Shown: positions 18,716 through 29,679 of the stretch, piece after piece | Position numbering within the stretch: the first letter of the stretch is position 1 | Layout: every line of letters begins with the position of its first letter | Assembly: GCA_022014155.1 (NCBI GenBank) | Contig: JAKLLS010000027.1 | Location: 1-33,747 of the forward strand | DNA length: 33,747 nt | Reading direction: 5' to 3' | Source of the DNA: Marinobacter sp. | GTDB lineage: Bacteria > Pseudomonadota > Gammaproteobacteria > Pseudomonadales > Oleiphilaceae | Notes under the pieces: model-generated | Told to the model about the DNA's origin: nothing | Databases searched by the model: none | The model's input: only the letters and a program-made list of their open reading frames with translations | Made by a program: the position numbers and the translations under genes

Positions 18716-18741
18716 ACAGCCGATGGATCGGCATCGGCTGT
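18716..18741 (-). repeat. perfect 10-bp hairpin between frr and uppS
   Basis: ACAGCCGATG and CATCGGCTGT are perfectly complementary around a 6-base loop. The hairpin ends about 12 bases before the uppS start, next to its ribosome-binding site. It has no T-run in the operon direction, so an RNA-stability or translation role is more likely than termination. Confidence 0.75.
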
Positions 18742-18769
18742 TCGTTTTATCCGAATAAGACGAGGCTGA

Positions 18770-19327
18770 TCAGACAGCCATCAAGTCCTCTTCTTTGGCT
18801 TTGAGCATCTTTTCGACGTCGGCAATGTAGCGATCCGTCAATTTCTGGATCTCTTCTTCGCCCTTGCGCTCTTCGTCTTCGTTGATTTCCTTTTCTTTGA
18901 GCAGGTCCTTCAACATGGAGTTCGCGTCACGGCGTGCATTACGAATAGAGACCCGGCCGTGTTCAGCGTCGGCTTTTGCCTGTTTGACCATTTCCTTGCG
19001 GGTTTCTTCGGTCAGCATAGGCATTGGCACCCGGATGATGTCGCCGCTGGTCGCCGGGTTCAGCCCCAGATCCGAAGTCATGATCGCTTTTTCAATGGTC
19101 GGTATCAGATTCTTTTCCCACGGTGAAACGGACAGGGTGCGGTTGTCCTCGACATTCACACTGGCGACCTGCTTAAGCGGCGTTTCCTGGCCATAGTAGT
19201 TCACCATGACGCTGTCGAGAATGGCCGGATGGGCTCGACCGGTACGGATTTTGTTGAAGGCTGAGTGCAGAGCGTCAATGCTCTTCTGCATTTTCTTCTC
19301 AGCTTCGGATTTGATGTCGTTGATCAC
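18770..19327 (-). CDS. frr: ribosome recycling factor
   Basis: Together with EF-G, this factor splits post-termination ribosomes. The 185-residue protein aligns along its whole length with the family: start MINDIKSEAEKKMQKSI, FNKIRTGRAHPAILD, PWEKNLIPTIEKAIMTSDLGLNP, IRVPMPMLTEETRKEM, RVSIRNARRDAN and the long C-terminal helix. The start is GTG at 19327 with GAGGA about 8 bases upstream, supported by homology of the first residues. It lies in the conserved rpsB-tsf-pyrH-frr order. Confidence 0.97.
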   Translation of the reverse strand: MINDIKSEAEKKMQKSIDALHSAFNKIRTGRAHPAILDSVMVNYYGQETPLKQVASVNVEDNRTLSVSPWEKNLIPTIEKAIMTSDLGLNPATSGDIIRVPMPMLTEETRKEMVKQAKADAEHGRVSIRNARRDANSMLKDLLKEKEINEDEERKGEEEIQKLTDRYIADVEKMLKAKEEDLMAV

Positions 19328-19364
19328 TAGAGCATCCTCAATTCGTTTTTCATGTCAGTCGTTT

Positions 19365-19389
19365 TCCGGCCGCTATGTCGCTGGCCGGA
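19365..19389 (-). repeat. 7-bp inverted repeat between pyrH and frr
   Basis: TCCGGCC and GGCCGGA are perfectly complementary around an 11-base loop, in the middle of the 71-base gap. An A-run rather than a T-run follows in the operon direction, so it does not look like a terminator. Confidence 0.55.
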
Positions 19390-19398
19390 TCAACCAAT

Positions 19399-20127
19399 TT
19401 ATTCGATCAGTGTACCTTCTTTTTCGCCGGTCACGATGCGAGTCAGGGCACCGGGGCGATTCATATCAAATACCCGCAGCGGCATACCGTGATCCCGCGC
19501 CAGACAGATCGCGGTCAGGTCCATGACGCCGAGCTTCTTGTCCAGCACTTCGTCATAGGTCAGATTGTCATATTTTTCCGCAGACGAATCGAGATGTGGA
19601 TCCGCCGAATAGACCCCATCCACCTTGGTCGCTTTGAGAACCGCATCCGCCTCAATCTCGATCCCGCGGAGGCAGGCAGCGGAATCCGTGGTAAAGAAGG
19701 GGTTGCCAGTACCAGCACAGAAGATCACCACATCACCGTCTTTGAGGTCGCGAACAGCGCGACGGCGATCATAGTGCTCAACGATACCGCTCATGGGAAT
19801 GGCCGACATGACACGGGTACGGATGTTTGAGCGCTCAAGGGCATCGCGCATGGCCAGACCGTTCATCACGGTGGCCAGCATTCCCATGTGGTCGCCGGTT
19901 ACCCGATCCATGCCTGCCGCGTTCAGGGCTGCGCCACGGAACAGGTTACCACCACCGATAACCAGGCCTACCTGAACACCAATACCGATCAGGGCACCAA
20001 TTTCCAGTGCCATGCGGTCAAGAACTTTGGGATCAATACCGAAATCGTGCTCGCCCATCAGGGCCTCGCCACTGAGCTTGAGCAAAACACGCTTGTATCT
20101 TGGCTGGGTTTTCGATGATGTCGGCAT
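19399..20127 (-). CDS. pyrH: uridylate kinase (UMP kinase)
   Basis: This enzyme phosphorylates UMP to UDP with ATP and is a control point of pyrimidine nucleotide supply. The 242-residue protein of the amino-acid-kinase fold has [14 protein letters not shown], the phosphate-binding [50 protein letters not shown] and [21 protein letters not shown] precedes the ATG. It lies 188 bases downstream of tsf, the widest gap in the cluster, which holds a large hairpin. Confidence 0.97.
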   Translation of the reverse strand: MPTSSKTQPRYKRVLLKLSGEALMGEHDFGIDPKVLDRMALEIGALIGIGVQVGLVIGGGNLFRGAALNAAGMDRVTGDHMGMLATVMNGLAMRDALERSNIRTRVMSAIPMSGIVEHYDRRRAVRDLKDGDVVIFCAGTGNPFFTTDSAACLRGIEIEADAVLKATKVDGVYSADPHLDSSAEKYDNLTYDEVLDKKLGVMDLTAICLARDHGMPLRVFDMNRPGALTRIVTGEKEGTLIE

Positions 20128-20180
20128 GGTGATCCCCTTTTCGTCTGTTGGCTGCTATCTGGCACGACAAGCTTCGCAGG

Positions 20181-20228
20181 CTTGTATCTGACATACTCCT
20201 CAACAAAAAGGGGTATCTCAGATACAAG
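20181..20228 (-). repeat. large stem-loop between tsf and pyrH
   Basis: CTTGTATCTGA (20181-20191) and TCAGATACAAG (20218-20228) are a perfect 11-bp inverted repeat. Inside it, after one mismatch, 20193-20200 and 20209-20216 pair over 8 more positions with one non-Watson-Crick step, leaving an 8-base loop. No T-run follows on either strand. A competing small hairpin, CAAGC/GCTTG, overlaps the left arm. Confidence 0.85.
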
Positions 20229-20315
20229 CCCGCCACGAAAGCCGGGTCACCCCAACTGACGTGGCAGACTCAGGTGGCACTGCAACCACAAGGGCTGCAG
20301 CGCCAATCAGAAGGA

Positions 20316-21185
20316 TCAGGCCTTACCTGTGCCGGCTGCAGCAGCAACCTCGGCAGCAAAGTCCACTTCTTCCTTCTCGATACCTTCACCCACTTCCAGA
20401 CGAACAAAACCAACCAGCTCACCGCCAGCGGATTTGATCAGTTCACCCACAGTCTGGTCCGGGTTCTTGACGAAAGGCTGCTCAACAAGGCTGTTCTCCT
20501 TGAGGAACTTCTTGATGCGGCCACCCATCATCTTCTCAACGATTTCGGCAGGCTTACCTTCCATATCCGGCTGGGCCTTGATGACCTCTTTCTCTTTCTC
20601 GAGCTCTTCAGCAGGCATCTCTTCCGGCTTGCCAACGCGCGGGTTAACCGCGGCAGCGTGCATGGCGACGTCGCGGGCAACTTCAGAGTCGCCGGCGGTC
20701 AAAGCCACAACGCAGGCAATCTTGTTGGTGCTGTGAACATAGCCACCGACAACCGGGCCTTCCACTTTCACCAGACGACGAACAGTGATGTTCTCGCCGA
20801 TCTTCTGAACCAGCGCTTCACGCTTGGCTTCCAGATCGCCTTCCATCAGCTTGGCTACGTCGGCTTCACCCTTTTCAAAGGCAACATCCAGAACGTCGTT
20901 GGCGAAGTTGATGAAGTTGTCATCACGGGCAACGAAGTCGGTCTCGGAGTTGACTTCCAGAATGAAGGCAACGGTGTTGTCGTCGGAGATCTTGATCAGA
21001 GATACGCCTTCAGCGGCAGTACGGCCGGCCTTCTTGGCGGCTTTCAGGCCGGAAGACTTACGCAGCTCTTCGATAGCAGCGTCAACACTGCCTTCAGCTT
21101 CTACCAGTGCTTTCTTGCACTCCATCATGCCAAGGCCGGTACGCTCACGCAGCTCTTTGACCATTGCAGCGGTAATTGCAGCCAT
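20316..21185 (-). CDS. tsf: elongation factor Ts
   Basis: The nucleotide-exchange factor that regenerates EF-Tu-GTP. The 289-residue protein has the N-terminal UBA-like [20 protein letters not shown], the signature [20 protein letters not shown] and the C-terminal [16 protein letters not shown]. The ATG at 21185 has AGAGGA upstream and gives the usual start; a TTG two codons earlier is less likely. It follows rpsB after 89 bases, across a hairpin, as part of the classic rpsB-tsf operon. Confidence 0.97.
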   Translation of the reverse strand: MAAITAAMVKELRERTGLGMMECKKALVEAEGSVDAAIEELRKSSGLKAAKKAGRTAAEGVSLIKISDDNTVAFILEVNSETDFVARDDNFINFANDVLDVAFEKGEADVAKLMEGDLEAKREALVQKIGENITVRRLVKVEGPVVGGYVHSTNKIACVVALTAGDSEVARDVAMHAAAVNPRVGKPEEMPAEELEKEKEVIKAQPDMEGKPAEIVEKMMGGRIKKFLKENSLVEQPFVKNPDQTVGELIKSAGGELVGFVRLEVGEGIEKEEVDFAAEVAAAAGTGKA

Positions 21186-21217
21186 GTTCAATCCTCTTGT
21201 TCCGAATTCGGTGGGGA

Positions 21218-21247
21218 GGTGTGCCCGGAGTTATTCACGGACACACC
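21218..21247 (-). repeat. 10-bp hairpin between rpsB and tsf
   Basis: On the minus strand, GGTGTGTCCG pairs with CGGGCACACC (one G-U) around a 10-base loop. It sits in the rpsB-tsf gap, with no U-tract after it. It could lower or tune tsf relative to rpsB transcription or protect the rpsB 3' end. Confidence 0.7.
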
Positions 21248-21274
21248 CTACATCTCAAACCTGAAGGGAAAACA

Positions 21275-22027
21275 TCACTCAGCGGCTGGAGCAGCGCCTT
21301 CAGCATCTTCGCTGACTTCAACAAACTCGTCAGCGCCGGCACCGCCAGCCTGAGCTGCGTCGATGCAGGTATCGGCAACGGCCTTCACGTAAATCTGGAT
21401 AGCGCGAATGGCGTCATCGTTGCCTGGAATTACGTAATCAACACCGTCAGGATCGCTGTTGGTATCAACAACGCCGATAACAGGAATACCCAGCTTGTTG
21501 GCTTCCTTAATAGCGATGCGCTCGTGGTCAACGTCGATCACGAACAGTGCGTCCGGCAGGCCGCCCATGTCCTTGATACCGCCGATGGAACGCTCAAGCT
21601 TGTCCATCTCACGGGTGCGCTCAAGAGCTTCTTTCTTGGTCAGCTTGTCGAAAGTACCGTCCTGGCTCTGGGCTTCCAGATCGCGGTAGCGACGGATGGA
21701 CTGACGGATCGTCTTGTAGTTGGTCAGCATGCCACCCAACCAGCGGTGGTTTACGAACGGCTGACCAGCGCGCTCGGCTTCTTCCTTGACGATCTTCGCT
21801 GCGGCACGCTTGGTACCTACGAACAGAACCTTGTTCTTGTTCTCTGCCAGTTGCTGAACGAACTTGAGCGCGTCGTTCATGGCAGGAACAGTCTGTTCCA
21901 GGTTGATGATATGAATCTTGTTGCGGGCGCCGAAGATGAACTTCGACATTTTCGGGTTCCAGTAACGGGTCTGGTGACCGAAGTGAGCACCTGCCTTGAG
22001 CAGGTCACGCATATTTACCTGAGCCAT
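21275..22027 (-). CDS. rpsB: 30S ribosomal protein S2
   Basis: A small-subunit ribosomal protein at the head-platform junction. The 250-residue protein has [95 protein letters not shown] and [19 protein letters not shown], all diagnostic. The C-terminus is acidic and alanine-rich. The ATG has AAGGT upstream. It heads the 15-gene minus-strand cluster, with a leader of about 130 bases after an extended -10 promoter; S2 is known to control its own operon through the leader in E. coli. Confidence 0.98.
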   Translation of the reverse strand: MAQVNMRDLLKAGAHFGHQTRYWNPKMSKFIFGARNKIHIINLEQTVPAMNDALKFVQQLAENKNKVLFVGTKRAAAKIVKEEAERAGQPFVNHRWLGGMLTNYKTIRQSIRRYRDLEAQSQDGTFDKLTKKEALERTREMDKLERSIGGIKDMGGLPDALFVIDVDHERIAIKEANKLGIPVIGVVDTNSDPDGVDYVIPGNDDAIRAIQIYVKAVADTCIDAAQAGGAGADEFVEVSEDAEGAAPAAE

Positions 22028-22117
22028 GATATTTACCTTTTTAGCTTCGGGTTAGTCCTCCACGCGTCCGATTGACCCAACCATTCGCCTTAAAACAGGA
22101 GATGGCACCCTGGGACA

Positions 22118-22131
22118 ACGTGTCGACACGT
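22118..22131. promoter_or_regulatory. 14-bp perfect palindrome in rpsB leader
   Basis: ACGTGTCGACACGT is a perfect palindrome lying inside the transcribed rpsB leader, about 35-45 bases after the predicted transcription start. It could be a DNA operator or part of an RNA hairpin used in S2 autoregulation; the sequence alone does not decide. Confidence 0.5.
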
Positions 22132-22166
22132 GTGTGAATTTGCCGGATTTGTTTCCAGCGGGCGCG

Positions 22167-22175
22167 TTTATACCA
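22167..22175 (-). promoter_or_regulatory. extended -10 promoter of rpsB operon
   Basis: On the minus strand, TGGTATAAA gives a TGn extended -10 (hexamer at 22167-22172), followed by a GC-only discriminator (CGCGCCCGC) typical of stringently controlled ribosomal promoters. No convincing -35 is present at 16-18 bases. The predicted leader is about 130 bases. Confidence 0.5.
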
Positions 22176-22218
22176 TAAATCGGCCGTGCCACGCCATTAT
22201 TTTTGCCATCAACCTTCC

Positions 22219-22247
22219 TTGTACCCAGCCCCTCTCCCCCTTAAAAT
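22219..22247 (+). promoter_or_regulatory. sigma-70 promoter of map-glnD-dap cluster
   Basis: The -35 is TTGTAC (22219-22224), the spacer exactly 17 bases, and the -10 TAAAAT (22242-22247). The start of map is 31 bases further on. The promoter is divergent to that of rpsB, about 50 bases away. Confidence 0.62.
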
Positions 22248-22278
22248 GCCGGTTTGATACACATCAACGGGAAGCCCA

Positions 22279-23049
22279 ATGCAGGTATCGATCAAAACTC
22301 CGGAAGAAATCGAGAAGATGCGCGTCGCAGGCCGCCTGGCCGCAGAGGTTCTTGAAATGATCGGTGAGCACGTCAAACCCGGCGTCACCACCGAAGAACT
22401 GGACCGCATCTGTCACGACTATATTGTGAATGAGCAAAAGGCGATCCCGGCCCCTCTGAATTACAAGGGTTTTCCAAAGTCGATCTGCACTTCTGTCAAT
22501 CACGTTATCTGCCACGGCATCCCTTCCGAGAAAAAGGTGCTGAAAGACGGAGACATCTTGAACATCGATGTGACCGTTATAAAGGACGAGTACCACGGTG
22601 ACACCAGCAAAATGTTTATCGTCGGCAAACCCAAGCCGGGTACCGAACGACTAATCAACATCACCCAGGAATGCCTCTATAAAGGCATAGAACTGGTCAA
22701 GCCGGGCGCCCGCCTGGGCGATATCGGCCATGTGATCCAACAGCACGCAGAAAAGCACCGCTATTCGGTGGTTCGGGATTACTGCGGTCACGGCATTGGC
22801 AAAGTGTTCCATGAAGAGCCCCAGGTTATGCATTACGGCAAGCCGGGCACCGGCCTGGAACTCCAGGAAGGCATGACCTTCACTATCGAGCCGATGATCA
22901 ACCAGGGAAAATATCACACGAAACTGTTGCCGGACGGCTGGACCGTGGTGACCAAAGATCACAAACTGTCGGCCCAGTGGGAACACACCCTTCTGGTGAC
23001 GGCCGACGGCTGCGAAGTCCTGACTAAACGTACGGAAGAGTCTATCTAA
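22279..23049 (+). CDS. map: methionine aminopeptidase, type I
   Basis: This enzyme removes the initiator methionine from new proteins. The 256-residue pita-bread-fold protein has metal ligands in LNIDVTVIKDEYHGDTSKMF (two Asp), CGHGIGKVFHEEP (His), FTIEPMI (Glu) and WEHTLLVT (Glu), and the substrate His in SVNHVICHGIP. GGGAAG precedes the ATG. The gene lies divergent to rpsB, as in many proteobacteria, and is followed with no gap by glnD. Confidence 0.98.
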   Translation: MQVSIKTPEEIEKMRVAGRLAAEVLEMIGEHVKPGVTTEELDRICHDYIVNEQKAIPAPLNYKGFPKSICTSVNHVICHGIPSEKKVLKDGDILNIDVTVIKDEYHGDTSKMFIVGKPKPGTERLINITQECLYKGIELVKPGARLGDIGHVIQQHAEKHRYSVVRDYCGHGIGKVFHEEPQVMHYGKPGTGLELQEGMTFTIEPMINQGKYHTKLLPDGWTVVTKDHKLSAQWEHTLLVTADGCEVLTKRTEESI

Positions 23050-25695
23050 GTGGACCTAAGCGAGCTGGAATTCCGCATCAGCAACGACAATTCTCCCGTA
23101 GTGGCCGCCCGCGAGTTACTGCGGGAGCGGTATAATGCGGATGCGGAAGCATTCCGCCAGGGAGCGGATGTCAGGGCCCTGGTGCATTCCCGGGCCAATA
23201 CTGTGGACACCACTCTGCGGTTGATCTGGAATCGCTACCCGTTTTCGACATCCACCGACATCTCACTGGTTGCCGTCGGTGGCTACGGTCGCGGCGAGCT
23301 CCACCCTCATTCAGACGTTGATCTGCTGATACTGACCCGTAACGGTATCCGCAAGGAATGGCAGGAAGACCTGGGTGCTTTTATCACCCTGCTCTGGGAC
23401 CTGAAACTGGATATTGGCCACAGTGTTCGCAGCATCGAGGAAAGCAAGGCCGCTGCCCGCGACGATATCACCATACTCACCAATCTGCTGGAAACCCGAA
23501 CCATCGCCGGCCCTGATGAGCTACGGGAAAGCCTCAGTGAGCAGGTCTATGCCGATGACGTTAGCTCCGATCGTGAGTATTTCATCGCCAAACGGGAGGA
23601 ACAGCAGCAGCGTCACAAGAAATACGGCGATACTGAGTACAATCTGGAACCCAACGTCAAGGGTTCACCGGGTGCCCTTCGCGATATACAGACCATCGGC
23701 TGGATCACTAAGCGCCATTTCGGCCTGCAGAACATTGCCGACCTGACCCGCTTCAGTATCCTGACCGAGGAAGAACACCAGATTCTGCTCCAGGGCGAAA
23801 CGTTCCTGTGGCGCCTGCGGTTTGGCCTGCAACTGATTGCCGACCGCAATGAAAACCGCCTGCTGTTCGACCATCAGCGGGCCCTGGCAGAAATGCTGGG
23901 ATATAAGGATGAAGGCAAGCGCCTGGGCGTCGAGCTGATGATGCAGTCGTACTACCGCACCGTACTGGCCCTGGCGGAACTGGCTGACGTTATCCTGCAA
24001 TATTATGACGAAGCGATTCTCGGCGCCGGCGATACCGATGACATACAGCCGCTGAACAAGCGCTTCCAGATTCGCAACCGCTACATCGAAGCAGTGAACA
24101 ATCAGGTGTTCGCCTACGCACCCTACTCCATCATGGAGATCTTCGTGCTGATGGCACAGCACCCGGAAATCAAGGGCATACGCGCGACTACCATTCGCTC
24201 CCTGCGAGCGCACCGCCACCTGATTGACGATGCCTTCCGCTCGGACCTGGCGGTGACTTCCCTGTTCATGGAGTTGCTGAGGACACCCCATGCGCTGGAC
24301 CAGACCCTGTCCGCTATGAAAAAGTACAACGTGCTGGGCCGCTACCTGCCGGAATTTGGCCAGATCATCGGGCAGATGCAGCACGACCTGTTCCACATCT
24401 ACACCGTGGACGCCCATACCATGAGGGTCATCCGCAATATGGCCCGACTGACCAGCCCGGAAGCACGTACCGAATACCCGCTGGCCTCCCGGCTGATTCA
24501 CCGCCTGCCCAAACTGGAAACCCTGTTTATAGCCGGCCTCTATCACGATATTGCGAAAGGTCGCGGTGGTGACCATTCGGAATTGGGGGCGGTTGACGCG
24601 GAAGACTTTTGTGAGCGCCACCATCTCAGTGAGCGTGATACCCAGCTGGTTTCCTGGCTGGTGGAAAATCACCTGCTGATGTCCATGACTGCCCAGCGTA
24701 AGGACATTTCCGATCCGGACATCATCCACGCCTTCGCGCAATCGGTTCCGAGCCAGGCGCATCTGGACTACCTGTACGTACTCACGGTGTGCGACATCAG
24801 CGCCACCAATCCCAAGCTCTGGAATACCTGGCGCGCATCACTTTTGCGCCAACTGTACATCGAAACCAAGCGCGCTCTGCGCCGTGGAACGGAAACCCCG
24901 GTGGATCGCCAGGAGTGGGTGCGGGCAACACAGTCCGAAGCCCGGGAGATCCTGCATGCCCAGAACATGACCGACGAGCAGATCGACAGCATCTGGGACA
25001 CCCTGGACGAGGACTATTTCCTCCAGGACTCCACCGTGGATATCGCCTGGCAGACCGCGGCCATTATTCGCCACGGCGACAATCCCGACCCACTGGTGCT
25101 GATTCGTGATACCCGTGGCGGCCCCACGGATGGCTATTCCCAGATCATCATTTACATGCGTGACCGGGTCGCGCTGTTCGCCGCGACCACCGCCGTATTG
25201 GAACAGCTCAACCTTAATATCGTCGACGCACGGATCAGCTCCAGTGAGAGCCCCTACTCCATTAGCTCCTACGTGGTACTGGATGAAAAGGGCCAACCCC
25301 TGGGCATTGACCCGGCCCGCAAGACCCGCGTGCGCCAACGGCTGATAGAGGAACTGGACGATCCCGAGGATTATCCTGACATCATTCATCGCCGTACACC
25401 CAGGCAACTCAAGCACTTCGCCTTTCCTACCGAAGTCACCCTGTCCAATGACACCATCAATCAGCGCACGGTGATTGAAGTCATCACCCCGGACAGACCC
25501 GGGCTGCTGGCACGGGTTGGCCAGGTTCTGCTTGAGCATCGCGTCAGGCTGACCAACGCTAAAATCGCCACTCTGGGGGAGCGCGTGGAAGACGCCTTCT
25601 TTGTCACCAACGAGCAGGGCGAGCAAATCAGCGACCCTGCCGTCTGTCAGGCCCTGCAGGAAGACCTTCGTAAAATGCTGGACGACACTCAATGA
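23050..25695 (+). CDS. glnD: [protein-PII] uridylyltransferase / uridylyl-removing enzyme
   Basis: The main nitrogen sensor: it uridylylates PII when glutamine is low and removes UMP when glutamine is high. The 881-residue protein has a nucleotidyltransferase domain with GGYGRGELHPHSDVD (G77 onward, metal-binding D89 and D91), then a GlnD-type helical region. The HD hydrolase domain has YHDIAKGRGGDH (H499/D500). Two ACT domains follow near the C-terminus (VALFAATTAVLEQLNLNIVDA and VITPDRPGLLARVG). The start is GTG immediately after the map TAA, with a purine-rich stretch in the map end as ribosome-binding site. It overlaps dapC by ATGA. Confidence 0.97.
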   Translation: MDLSELEFRISNDNSPVVAARELLRERYNADAEAFRQGADVRALVHSRANTVDTTLRLIWNRYPFSTSTDISLVAVGGYGRGELHPHSDVDLLILTRNGIRKEWQEDLGAFITLLWDLKLDIGHSVRSIEESKAAARDDITILTNLLETRTIAGPDELRESLSEQVYADDVSSDREYFIAKREEQQQRHKKYGDTEYNLEPNVKGSPGALRDIQTIGWITKRHFGLQNIADLTRFSILTEEEHQILLQGETFLWRLRFGLQLIADRNENRLLFDHQRALAEMLGYKDEGKRLGVELMMQSYYRTVLALAELADVILQYYDEAILGAGDTDDIQPLNKRFQIRNRYIEAVNNQVFAYAPYSIMEIFVLMAQHPEIKGIRATTIRSLRAHRHLIDDAFRSDLAVTSLFMELLRTPHALDQTLSAMKKYNVLGRYLPEFGQIIGQMQHDLFHIYTVDAHTMRVIRNMARLTSPEARTEYPLASRLIHRLPKLETLFIAGLYHDIAKGRGGDHSELGAVDAEDFCERHHLSERDTQLVSWLVENHLLMSMTAQRKDISDPDIIHAFAQSVPSQAHLDYLYVLTVCDISATNPKLWNTWRASLLRQLYIETKRALRRGTETPVDRQEWVRATQSEAREILHAQNMTDEQIDSIWDTLDEDYFLQDSTVDIAWQTAAIIRHGDNPDPLVLIRDTRGGPTDGYSQIIIYMRDRVALFAATTAVLEQLNLNIVDARISSSESPYSISSYVVLDEKGQPLGIDPARKTRVRQRLIEELDDPEDYPDIIHRRTPRQLKHFAFPTEVTLSNDTINQRTVIEVITPDRPGLLARVGQVLLEHRVRLTNAKIATLGERVEDAFFVTNEQGEQISDPAVCQALQEDLRKMLDDTQ

Positions 25696-26894
25696 ATCCC
25701 AACCTGGACCGATTACACCCTTACCCATTTGAGAAGCTGACCAAACTGAAGGCGGGCATTTCCGTGCCCGAGCATCTGGCGCCTATCTCACTGGGCATTG
25801 GCGAACCCAAACATCCGTCACCGGCCTTCGTCAAACAGGTCATCGCAGACAATCTGGACAAGCTGGCCAATTACCCCACCACCCGGGGAACCGACGAACT
25901 GCGGCAAGCCATCAGCCAATGGGCGACACGCCGCTTTGACCTGAAGCCCGGCAGTTTGTCCGCCAGCGACCACGTTGTCCCGGTCAATGGTACCCGTGAG
26001 GGTATTTTCTCCCTGGTTCAGGCCGTGGTTGACGCCAGCAAACCGGGCACCGTCGTCAGCCCGAATCCGTTTTACCAGGTCTACGAGGGCGCAGCCTTTC
26101 TTTCAGGCGCGACGCCCGTCTATCTGCCATGCGACGGCAGCAACGGCTTTATCCCGGATTTCAATCTGGTTCCCGATGACGCCTGGCAAAACTGCCAGGT
26201 GCTGTTCCTCTGCTCACCGGGCAACCCCAGTGGCGCCGTCATTCCCCGAGAAACACTCATTAAAGTGATCGAACTCGCGGACCGCCATGACTTCATCGTC
26301 GCCTCCGACGAGTGCTATTCCGAACTCTACCCGGACGAATCCCGGGCGCCGGAAGGCCTGCTGCAGACCTGCGCGGCCATCGGTCGAGACGATTTTTCCC
26401 GCTGTGTGGTCTTCCACAGCCTGTCAAAACGAAGCAATCTGCCCGGGCTACGCTCAGGCTTTGTGGCGGGTGACGCAGATATCCTGAAAGGCTACCTGAA
26501 ATACCGCACCTATCACGGCTGCGCCATGCCCATCCACAATCAGCTGGCCAGCATTGCCGCCTGGCAGGACGAGGATCACGTGCGGGAGAACCGCGCCGCC
26601 TACCGCGCCAAGTTCGAAGCCGTGGTGCCCATCCTGCGGGAAGTCATGTCCGTTGACTATCCTGACGCCGGTTTCTACCTCTGGCCGGAAACACCGATGG
26701 ATGATGAGACCTTCGCGCGGGAGCTATCCGCCCAGCAGAACGTTCATGTGCTGCCGGGGCGCTACCTGTCCCGAACTGTGGATGGCCACAACCCCGGCGA
26801 AAACCGGGTCCGCATGGCGCTGGTCGCGCCGCTGGAAGAGTGCGTGGAAGCTGCGAAACGCATCGTAGAATTTGTAAAGGCAAACAAGACATGA
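25692..26894 (+). CDS. dapC: N-succinyldiaminopimelate aminotransferase
   Basis: A class I/II PLP aminotransferase making N-succinyl-LL-diaminopimelate in the lysine/peptidoglycan branch. The 400-residue protein has ISLGIGEPKHPSP at the N-terminus, YPTTRGTDELRQAI, VNGTREGIF, SPNPFYQVYEGAA, CSPGNPSGAV, the Asp in IVASDECYSELY and PLP lysine K246 in HSLSKRSNLPGLRSGF, then VRMALVAP near the end. The order glnD-dapC is the Pseudomonas arrangement, and dapD and dapE lie just downstream, which fixes the substrate assignment. It is coupled to both neighbours by ATGA overlaps. Confidence 0.92.
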   Translation: MNPNLDRLHPYPFEKLTKLKAGISVPEHLAPISLGIGEPKHPSPAFVKQVIADNLDKLANYPTTRGTDELRQAISQWATRRFDLKPGSLSASDHVVPVNGTREGIFSLVQAVVDASKPGTVVSPNPFYQVYEGAAFLSGATPVYLPCDGSNGFIPDFNLVPDDAWQNCQVLFLCSPGNPSGAVIPRETLIKVIELADRHDFIVASDECYSELYPDESRAPEGLLQTCAAIGRDDFSRCVVFHSLSKRSNLPGLRSGFVAGDADILKGYLKYRTYHGCAMPIHNQLASIAAWQDEDHVRENRAAYRAKFEAVVPILREVMSVDYPDAGFYLWPETPMDDETFARELSAQQNVHVLPGRYLSRTVDGHNPGENRVRMALVAPLEECVEAAKRIVEFVKANKT

Positions 26895-27238
26895 AGATTT
26901 ACGGCATCAAGAACTGCGATACGGTCAAGAAAGCCCGCAAATGGCTGGATGAACAAGGCGTCCCCTACGATTTTCACGACTTCAGGAAAGACGGGCTGGA
27001 TGGCACCCTGCTCTCACGCCTGGAACAGTCTGTCGGCTGGGAAACCCTGCTGAACCGGCGCGGAACGACCTGGCGCAAACTTCCCGAAGACGTTCGTGAT
27101 ACCATTGATGCCCAATCCGCCCATGACATCATGTTAGAGAACCCTTCCATCATCAAACGACCTGTGGTCGAGCATGAGGGGAATGTCAGCGTAGGCTTCA
27201 GTGCCGACGAATGGGCCACCCGTTTTTCCACAGAATGA
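26891..27238 (+). CDS. yffB: ArsC/Spx-family thioredoxin-fold protein (YffB-like)
   Basis: A 115-residue single-domain protein of the arsenate-reductase-like family. It starts MKIYGIKNCDTVKKARKWLDE with a single Cys (C9) in the active-site position, followed by YDFHDFRKDGLDG, LLNRRGTTWRKL and the conserved IIKRPVVE. It closely resembles E. coli YffB, which also lies beside dapE. The family is usually called glutathione-dependent thiol reductase-like; the real function is unproven and arsenate reduction is unlikely. The ATG at 26891 overlaps the dapC stop; longer starts inside dapC are not credible. Confidence 0.88.
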   Translation: MKIYGIKNCDTVKKARKWLDEQGVPYDFHDFRKDGLDGTLLSRLEQSVGWETLLNRRGTTWRKLPEDVRDTIDAQSAHDIMLENPSIIKRPVVEHEGNVSVGFSADEWATRFSTE

Positions 27239-27265
27239 ATCTGAGACAATAGGAGCAACCACCTG

Positions 27266-29417
<2,152 letters not shown>

Positions 29418-29419
29418 GA

Positions 29420-29635
29420 TCAGTAATGCGGGGGCGGGGTTTCCTCGTCCTCCGGCTTGATGTTCGACGGTGACACTTCCTTCAACTGCTTGTTCAGAAG
29501 CCGTTTGGCCTCCCACAGTTCCCGGATATCCATTTCCTGCCTGGCCACCTGTTCGCTCAGGGTATTGATAAGGTCATCCTGAAACGCCAGCCGGGTTTCA
29601 AGCTCATCCAGTCGTGCTTCCAGATCATTTGTCAT
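29420..29635 (-). CDS. slyX: SlyX-family coiled-coil protein
   Basis: A 71-residue protein of unknown molecular role. It is one coiled coil (LEARLDELETRLAFQDDLINTL...) ending in the family's invariant tail EETPPPHY; the SNI before it is also conserved. The ATG at 29635 matches the N-terminus and length of E. coli SlyX (72 residues), but its GGAG lies 14 bases away. An ATG at 29671 adds 12 residues with a weak GAGAG site and remains possible. It converges on dapE. Confidence 0.85.
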   Translation of the reverse strand: MTNDLEARLDELETRLAFQDDLINTLSEQVARQEMDIRELWEAKRLLNKQLKEVSPSNIKPEDEETPPPHY

Positions 29636-29679
29636 TAGTCGTGATTGCTCTCCGCAAACCTTGTGATCCATGTATCTCT

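Noticed and set aside
20148..21353. 401-codon open frame antisense to tsf
   Set aside because: It spans tsf, two hairpins and part of rpsB on the wrong strand; no ribosome-binding site or motif.
21176..22075. 299-codon open frame antisense to rpsB
   Set aside because: Shadow of a ribosomal protein gene whose sequence is fully conserved.
23665..24762. 365-codon open frame antisense to glnD
   Set aside because: Shadow frame of a strongly supported gene; no motifs, and its Gln/His/Val-rich composition is typical of antisense frames in GC-rich genes.
26891..27238. Arsenate reductase assignment for the ArsC-family gene
   Set aside because: The sequence follows the YffB subgroup next to dap genes, with no arsR or arsB nearby, so arsenic detoxification is not supported.
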